Assembly (NCBI RefSeq): GCF_009765275.1
Contig: NZ_VOPH01000005.1
Location: forward strand, 62,001-126,000
Origin: Chachezhania sediminis
Lineage (GTDB): Bacteria > Pseudomonadota > Alphaproteobacteria > Rhodobacterales > Rhodobacteraceae
Direction: 5' to 3'
Length of the DNA stretch: 64,000 nucleotides
Shown here: positions 58,328 through 64,000 of the stretch, in pieces
Layout of the letters: each line of letters opens with the position of its first letter
Position numbering within the stretch: the stretch's first letter is position 1
Notes under the pieces: generated by a model
Database searches by the model: none
The model's input: only the letters and a program-made list of their open reading frames with translations
Told to the model about the DNA's origin: nothing
Position numbers and translations under genes: made by a program

Positions 58328-59887
58328 ATGCAGATTTCTGCAATTCTTCGTCGCGCAGCGCAGATCAATCCGAACGGGCTTGCAACCCGGTTCGAAGGCC
58401 GTGACCGGACCTGGGCCGAGTTCCGGAGCCGGGTCGAACGGCTGGCCGGGGCGCTTCAGGACCTGGGCATGGGCCCGGGCGACCGCGTGGCGATGCTGTC
58501 GCTGAATTCCGACATCTACCTGGAGTACTTCTTCGGCGTGACCTGGGGTGGCGGTGCGGTGATGCCGCTGAACATCCGCTGGGCGCCGCCGGAATGCGCC
58601 TATGCCCTGAACGACGGCGAATGCAGCGTCCTGATGGTCGATGCCGCCTTCGCGCCGACCGTCGAAAAGATCCGGGCCGAGGTGCCGGGCATGAAGCACG
58701 TGATCTATGTCGGCGACGGCGAAACGCCCGCCGGCATGCTGAACTACGAGGCGATGCTGGCCGCAGCCACCCCCGCCCCGGATGCCGGCCGCGGCGGTGA
58801 CGACATGGCCGGGCTGTTCTATACCGGCGGCACCACCGGGTTCCCAAAAGGCGTGATGCTGTCGCACACCAATTTCTTCACCGGCGGCATCGCCAATTCC
58901 GAGGCCATCGGCATCCTGGACGGTACCGTCTATCTGCACGCCGCACCGATGTTCCATATCGCCGACTTCCTGTTCTTCATGGCGATCACCTTCGCGGCGG
59001 GCACCCATGTCGTGATCCCGGCCTTCACCCCGGACGCCACGCTGGAGGCGATCGAACGCTACCGGCCCAGCCATATCCTTCTGGTGCCGGTCATGCTGCA
59101 GATGATCCTGGCCGCGCCGAAACTGGCGGACACCGACACCTCGTCGCTGGAACTGATCGCCTATGGCGCCTCGCCCATCACCGAGGCGACCCTGATCGAC
59201 GCCTTCGGCAAGTTCCCCGGCGTGAAGTTCCTGCAAGCCTTCGGCCAGACGGAACTGAGCCCCGTCGCCACGATCCTGGGGACGGAATACCACGTGACCG
59301 AAGGCCCCAAGGCCGGCAAGTTGCGGTCGGCCGGCCGGGCCACGCGGATCGACGAGATCGAGATCCGCGGCGAGGACGATACCGAACTGCCCCGGGGCGA
59401 GGTCGGCCACATCGTGGTCAAGGGCCCGAACGCGATGCTGGGCTACTGGAAAAAGCCCGACATCACCGCCGCCACGATCAAGGACGGCTGGGTCTATACC
59501 GGCGATGCCGGCTACATGGACGACGAAGGCTTTGTCTTCCTTATGGACCGGGTGAAGGACATGATCATCTCGGGCGGGGAAAATGTCTATTCCACCGAAG
59601 TCGAGAATGCCCTGGGCCGTCACCCCGCCGTAGCCACCAGCGCCGTGATCGGTATCCCGTCCGAGAAATGGGGCGAGGAAGTCCACGCCATCGTCATCCT
59701 GAAGCAGGGAGCCCAGACCTCGACGGAAGAACTGATCGCACACTGCCACACGCTGATCGCTGGCTACAAGTGCCCCCGCTCGATCACCTATCGCACCGAA
59801 CCGTTCCCGCTGTCGGGCGCGAACAAGGTTTTGAAGACGGAATTGCGCAAACCCTTCTGGGAAGGACGCGACCGGCAAATTTCCTGA
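58328..59887 (+). CDS. Acyl-CoA synthetase (AMP-binding)
   Basis: A 519-residue adenylate-forming enzyme. The P-loop reads FYTGGTTGFPKGVMLSH (about 165-181), the A8 motif DAGYMDDEGFVFLMDRVKDM in parts, GGENVYSTEVENAL, and the lysine-containing C-terminus PLSGANKVLKTELRKPFW. It belongs to the long/medium-chain or aromatic acid ligases; the exact acid is unknown. A strong terminator follows at 59914-59942. It may provide CoA esters for the beta-oxidation block. Confidence 0.92.
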   Translation: MQISAILRRAAQINPNGLATRFEGRDRTWAEFRSRVERLAGALQDLGMGPGDRVAMLSLNSDIYLEYFFGVTWGGGAVMPLNIRWAPPECAYALNDGECSVLMVDAAFAPTVEKIRAEVPGMKHVIYVGDGETPAGMLNYEAMLAAATPAPDAGRGGDDMAGLFYTGGTTGFPKGVMLSHTNFFTGGIANSEAIGILDGTVYLHAAPMFHIADFLFFMAITFAAGTHVVIPAFTPDATLEAIERYRPSHILLVPVMLQMILAAPKLADTDTSSLELIAYGASPITEATLIDAFGKFPGVKFLQAFGQTELSPVATILGTEYHVTEGPKAGKLRSAGRATRIDEIEIRGEDDTELPRGEVGHIVVKGPNAMLGYWKKPDITAATIKDGWVYTGDAGYMDDEGFVFLMDRVKDMIISGGENVYSTEVENALGRHPAVATSAVIGIPSEKWGEEVHAIVILKQGAQTSTEELIAHCHTLIAGYKCPRSITYRTEPFPLSGANKVLKTELRKPFWEGRDRQIS

Positions 59888-59913
59888 AACGGGAATTACG
59901 GAATTAATGAAAC

Positions 59914-59942
59914 AGGCAGAAGCTTCGGCTTCTGCCTTTTTT
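59914..59942 (+). terminator. Strong intrinsic terminator of the acyl-CoA ligase gene
   Basis: Perfect 10-bp stem AGGCAGAAGC / GCTTCTGCCT with a TTCG tetraloop, followed by six T (59937-59942). This is the clearest Rho-independent terminator in the window. It lies 26 bases after the stop. Confidence 0.9.
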
Positions 59943-60079
59943 CGTCATCGTGCGATGTCGAATAGAGATTTTGGCACAGGCTTTGCGGGCGCGATGGACC
60001 ACCGCGCCCGCTTCGGGCGAAACATGCCAACTCTGAAGGAAAACTCGAACAACCGGCACACAGCGACACGGTCGGCAAC

Positions 60080-60136
60080 TTAGACAAACGTCTAATTTGC
60101 GACAAGAATATATAAGTTTGTTAACAGATCATTAAC
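60080..60136. promoter_or_regulatory. AT-rich patch with a dyad operator and a CtrA-type site
   Basis: TTAGAC / GTCTAA form a 6-bp dyad around AAAC (60080-60095). Twenty-five bases later TTAACAGATCATTAAC (60121-60136) matches the CtrA consensus TTAA-N7-TTAA exactly. The patch stands out as AT-rich in an otherwise GC-rich window. Both flanking genes end here (acyl-CoA ligase on plus, nadK on minus), so no annotated gene starts nearby; a small RNA or unlisted small gene is possible. The CtrA consensus is recalled from the alphaproteobacterial literature. Confidence 0.5.
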
Positions 60137-60171
60137 ATAATGCAATACCCAATTACGCGTATTGAGCCACT

Positions 60172-60933
60172 TTAAGTAAACTGCTCGGCGATCAACCGTT
60201 CTTCCAGCCCATGACCCGGGTCGAAAAGAATTCTGTGGGTAATGGAAGGTTCGGATCGAATCTCCACCCAATGAACATTCGATATCGAAATGGAATCGGC
60301 ATCCGCATGCACCGGCCGCTTGTCCGCCTCGATCACGTCGAAACGGACGCGCGCGGTCTTCGGCAAAAGCGCACCCCGCCAGCGCCGCGGTCGGAAGGCC
60401 GCGATGGCCGTCAGCGCCAGCACATCCGCCCCGATCGGCAGGATCGGCCCGTGGGCGGAATAGTTGTAGGCGGTCGATCCCGCCGGGGTCGACACCAGCG
60501 CCCCGTCGCAGACCAGTTCCGACAGGCGCACCCGCCCGTCGACGGAAATCCGCAGCTTCGCCGCCTGGGGCCCTGCCCGCAGCAGCGACACCTCGTTGAT
60601 CGCCAGCGCCTCGTGCGTGTTGCCGGCCTGGTCGACCGCCAGCATCGCCAGCGGGTTCAACAGCTCTTCCTCGGCCGCGGCCAGGCGTTCCGGCAGATCG
60701 GCCTCGGAATATTCGTTCATCAGGAAACCGATGGTCCCGCGGTTCATGCCATAGACCGGGGCGGGCAGCGCCTCGGTCGCGTGCAGCGTGCGCAGCATGA
60801 ACCCGTCGCCGCCCAACGCCACGATGACGTCGGCCTTTTCGACCGCCACGTCGCCATAGCGTCCGATCAGCGCCGCGCGGGCCGTCTGTGCCACCGGGGC
60901 CCGGCTGGCCAGGAAGGCAATCTTTTGCACCAT
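60172..60933 (-). CDS. nadK: NAD kinase
   Basis: Phosphorylates NAD to NADP. The 253-residue protein holds the GGDG motif in [13 protein letters not shown] (about 34-46), the adjacent [11 protein letters not shown] ([12 protein letters not shown]) and the conserved [18 protein letters not shown] stretch with the substrate-binding residues. Start 60933 is chosen because [10 protein letters not shown] begins the fold and AGGAAA lies upstream; the open frame continues 65 codons with unlike composition. It is divergent from glyA across 184 bases. Confidence 0.95.
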   Translation of the reverse strand: MVQKIAFLASRAPVAQTARAALIGRYGDVAVEKADVIVALGGDGFMLRTLHATEALPAPVYGMNRGTIGFLMNEYSEADLPERLAAAEEELLNPLAMLAVDQAGNTHEALAINEVSLLRAGPQAAKLRISVDGRVRLSELVCDGALVSTPAGSTAYNYSAHGPILPIGADVLALTAIAAFRPRRWRGALLPKTARVRFDVIEADKRPVHADADSISISNVHWVEIRSEPSITHRILFDPGHGLEERLIAEQFT

Positions 60934-61117
60934 GACCGATGTTTCCTGTCCGCAGCGACCGGTTCCGAAACAAGCACAGCTTTCCTCACAAGGCCAGCCG
61001 TCGCAGGAAATTGACGTGGATGTCGCATCCATGCGCCAATACGACCCTCTACGGGCTTTATCCCGTGCCGCACCTCCGCTAGGAGAGCCCGACACGCCCC
61101 GAACAGTGGAGCACGCC

Positions 61118-62404
<1,287 letters not shown>

Positions 62405-62530
62405 TCCCGTCCGCGGGCGCGGCTGACCGGCCGTCGCCCGCGACATCTGCCCTGAACACTTCCGCCGGGGCCCGTACGCGCCCCAGCCCGCCCGACCCGG
62501 CGAGGGCGCGATCCCTGCCCCCCGAAAATC

Positions 62531-63289
62531 CTAACTGTCCAGGAAGACCCTGACCGCCGCCTCGAATTCGCGCGGCTTGTCGGCATGCAGCCAGTGCTGC
62601 GCCCCCGGAATCTTGGCAAAGCGGGCTTTCGGGAACAGCGACCGGATCAGCTCCCGATGCTCCGGCTTTACATAATCTGATAGGGCGCCCGTCAGGAACA
62701 GGGCCGGCCCGTCCCAGTGCGCGTCGACCTTCGGAAAGCCCACCAGGTCGTCCATGCCGGCCGCCAGTGCGTCCAGGTTCATCTGCCAGCGCTTGCCTGC
62801 CAGATCCAGCGACTGGGTAAAGAACGCCTGCAGGGCCGGATCCACCCCCTGCGCCGCCAGTTGCTCCCGCACGTCCGACCGGCGCTGGACCTGGGACAGG
62901 TCCACGGCCTTCATCGCCGTGATGTACTGCATCTGGCTGTGCCCGTAGGCGACCGGGGCGATATCCGCCACGATCAGCCGCCGCACGGTTTCCGGATAGG
63001 TCAGCGCCAGCATCATCGACGCCTTGCCGCCCATCGAATGGCCCAGCACGTCGGCCGGGCCGCCGATCTTGTCGATCACCTGGGCCAGGTCGCCGGCCAG
63101 CGCGGCATAGGAATGATCGTCGCTCCACGGCGAATGGCCGTGGTTGCGCATGTCCACGGCGATCACCCGCCGCGTCTCGGCGAGCCGTGTCGCTATCACG
63201 TTCCAGTTCCGGGCCGAGCCGAAGAGCCCATGCGCGATCACCAGCGGCGGCCGCGCATCCGCGGGCCCATATGCGTTCCAGTTCAGCAT
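62531..63289 (-). CDS. Alpha/beta hydrolase, YbfF-type esterase
   Basis: A 252-residue alpha/beta hydrolase. It has VIAHGLFGSARNW near the start (oxyanion-hole HG), the nucleophile serine in DVLGHSMGGKASM (GxSxG) and the histidine in KIPGAQHWLHADKP near the end. RVIAVDMRNHGHSPWSDDHSY is typical of the YbfF/esterase group. The start 63289 removes a 20-residue Arg-rich lead with no fold similarity. It is convergent with glyA and divergent from the TPR gene. Substrate unknown. Confidence 0.9.
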   Translation of the reverse strand: MLNWNAYGPADARPPLVIAHGLFGSARNWNVIATRLAETRRVIAVDMRNHGHSPWSDDHSYAALAGDLAQVIDKIGGPADVLGHSMGGKASMMLALTYPETVRRLIVADIAPVAYGHSQMQYITAMKAVDLSQVQRRSDVREQLAAQGVDPALQAFFTQSLDLAGKRWQMNLDALAAGMDDLVGFPKVDAHWDGPALFLTGALSDYVKPEHRELIRSLFPKARFAKIPGAQHWLHADKPREFEAAVRVFLDS

Positions 63290-63422
63290 GGCCCGTTGAT
63301 ACCGCCCGCGCCGCCCGGCCGCCAGTACCACTGACCGCACCGGCCTCAATTCGCGGTTAACGATGTTCCCGTACGGTCCCCCTCAGCCCCGGCTTCAGGA
63401 ACACAGCGCCTTGCCCAGACCG

Positions 63423-64000
63423 ATGCCCGCCCCAAAGCTTCCCCGTACCCCGTCGCATCCCGCCGCCGATCTCGTCGCGACGGGAAAGTTCGAGGCCGCC
63501 TTGACCGTGCTCCTCCCCCTTCTCGCCGCGGCGCCACAGGACCGGATGCTGCTGGACCTGGCCGCCACCTGCTACTGGAACCTGGACGCGACCGATGCGG
63601 GGCTTCAGCTGATGCGCATCGTGGCCGACACCGGCCCGAAAGATGCCGCCGCCTGGGGCAGGCTGGGCGCGATGTGCCTGGCTGCCGGCGACCGCGACGG
63701 CGCGATCCAGGCGTTCGAGACGCTGCTGTCGCTCCGCCCCCGCAACGTGCCGGCGCTGGCCTCGCTGAACCGTCTGCGCCCCTTTGCCCCCGACAGCGCC
63801 CGCGCCCGAACCTTGCGCGACCTTGCCCGCGCAAAGAAGACGCAGGCCTCAGACCGCACCCTTGCCCTGAACGCCATCGGCCGGATCGAGGCCGCATCGG
63901 GAAACCACCACCGCGCCTTCCGCGCCTTCCGACAGGCCAAGGCCCTGGCCCCGCCGCCATATCCCGCCGCCGCCATCGACGCCCATGTCGACGGGCAGAT
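63423..64000 (+). CDS. TPR-containing sulfotransferase-like protein, N-terminal part (3' end outside window)
   Basis: An open frame of 192 codons runs off the right edge of the window. The visible part has helix-turn-helix TPR-like repeats (FEAALTVLLPLLAAAPQDR, WGRLGAMCLAAGDRDGAIQAFETLL), then GNHHRAFRAFRQAKALAPPPY, a stretch commonly seen before the PAPS-binding domain in bacterial TPR-sulfotransferases. The sulfotransferase motif itself is not in the window, so the family call is an inference. Divergent from the hydrolase gene. Confidence 0.65.
   Translation, partial: MPAPKLPRTPSHPAADLVATGKFEAALTVLLPLLAAAPQDRMLLDLAATCYWNLDATDAGLQLMRIVADTGPKDAAAWGRLGAMCLAAGDRDGAIQAFETLLSLRPRNVPALASLNRLRPFAPDSARARTLRDLARAKKTQASDRTLALNAIGRIEAASGNHHRAFRAFRQAKALAPPPYPAAAIDAHVDGQ

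Noticed and set aside
59896-60105. 69-codon minus-strand frame below the CtrA-type site
   Set aside because: TTG start, no ribosome site, and its end is encoded by the ligase terminator hairpin. It could still be transcribed, but coding is unlikely.

Overview
The window is high-GC, densely coding DNA with short spacers, many 4-base ATGA/TGATG gene overlaps and Shine-Dalgarno starts. Protein families and word usage (Nfu_N-NifU protein, DUF2842, 593-aa acyl-CoA dehydrogenase, CTLCSC nitrile hydratase, SelD fused to an NADH-dehydrogenase-like domain, TPR-sulfotransferase) point to an alphaproteobacterium of the Rhodobacteraceae (Rhodobacter/Paracoccus/Roseobacter relatives). It reads as ordinary chromosome: no rRNA, tRNA, phage, insertion sequence or CRISPR array was seen.

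Layout. 1-6.5 kb: murJ end, a rhomboid-like membrane protein that seems to lack its catalytic residues, trpS, a branched-chain aminotransferase, a universal stress protein, then an nfuA-tsaB-rimI operon preceded by an Irr-box-like palindrome. 6.7-13.1 kb (minus): a BMP-type nucleoside ABC importer with a LysE-family exporter gene inserted between its two permease genes, with rpiA upstream. 13.2-19.5 kb: GST, L-serine dehydratase, DMT transporter, thiamine pyrophosphokinase, a 750-base gap, DUF2842 and purA. 19.6-21.3 kb (minus): a cobalt-type nitrile hydratase cluster (alpha, beta, accessory). 21.5-25.3 kb: secG, pyrG, a hairpin-rich spacer, then tRNA 2-selenouridine synthase (mnmH), whose 3' end overlaps the convergent selD fusion gene (25.2-27.4 kb). 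27.4-34 kb: SRAP protein, periplasmic 5'-nucleotidase, DUF952-pyrD, and a MATE pump with two hotdog thioesterases.

34-42 kb is a beta-oxidation block: two tandem MerR regulators with a large palindrome between them, acyl-CoA dehydrogenase, GST, thiolase, cupin and a FadJ-type multifunctional enzyme. 42-47 kb: sulfotransferase, acyl-CoA ligase, an M48-like protein without HExxH, and an envelope protein with WDD repeats. 47-52 kb (minus): a pyrimidine salvage operon (VOC-bicupin protein, cdd, deoA, deoB, then upp). 52-60 kb: malic enzyme with a phosphotransacetylase-like domain, propionyl-CoA synthetase, amidase and another acyl-CoA ligase, ending in a strong terminator. 60-64 kb: an AT-rich patch with a CtrA-type site, then nadK, glyA, an alpha/beta hydrolase and the start of a TPR-sulfotransferase.

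Two themes link the genes. Nucleoside scavenging: the 5'-nucleotidase releases nucleosides, the BMP importer takes them up, Cdd/DeoA/DeoB/Upp salvage base and sugar, RpiA feeds the ribose phosphate onward, and PyrD/PyrG/PurA supply the de novo routes. Acyl-CoA metabolism: two acyl-CoA ligases, PrpE, the dehydrogenase, FadJ and thiolase make acetyl- and propionyl-CoA, and the malic enzyme connects to pyruvate. Recurring intergenic elements sharing a GGTATTTGGAAAGAGAAGAAG-like core (divergent in the 42.3-kb copy) follow pyrG, the acyl-CoA dehydrogenase and fadJ, alone or as inverted pairs.
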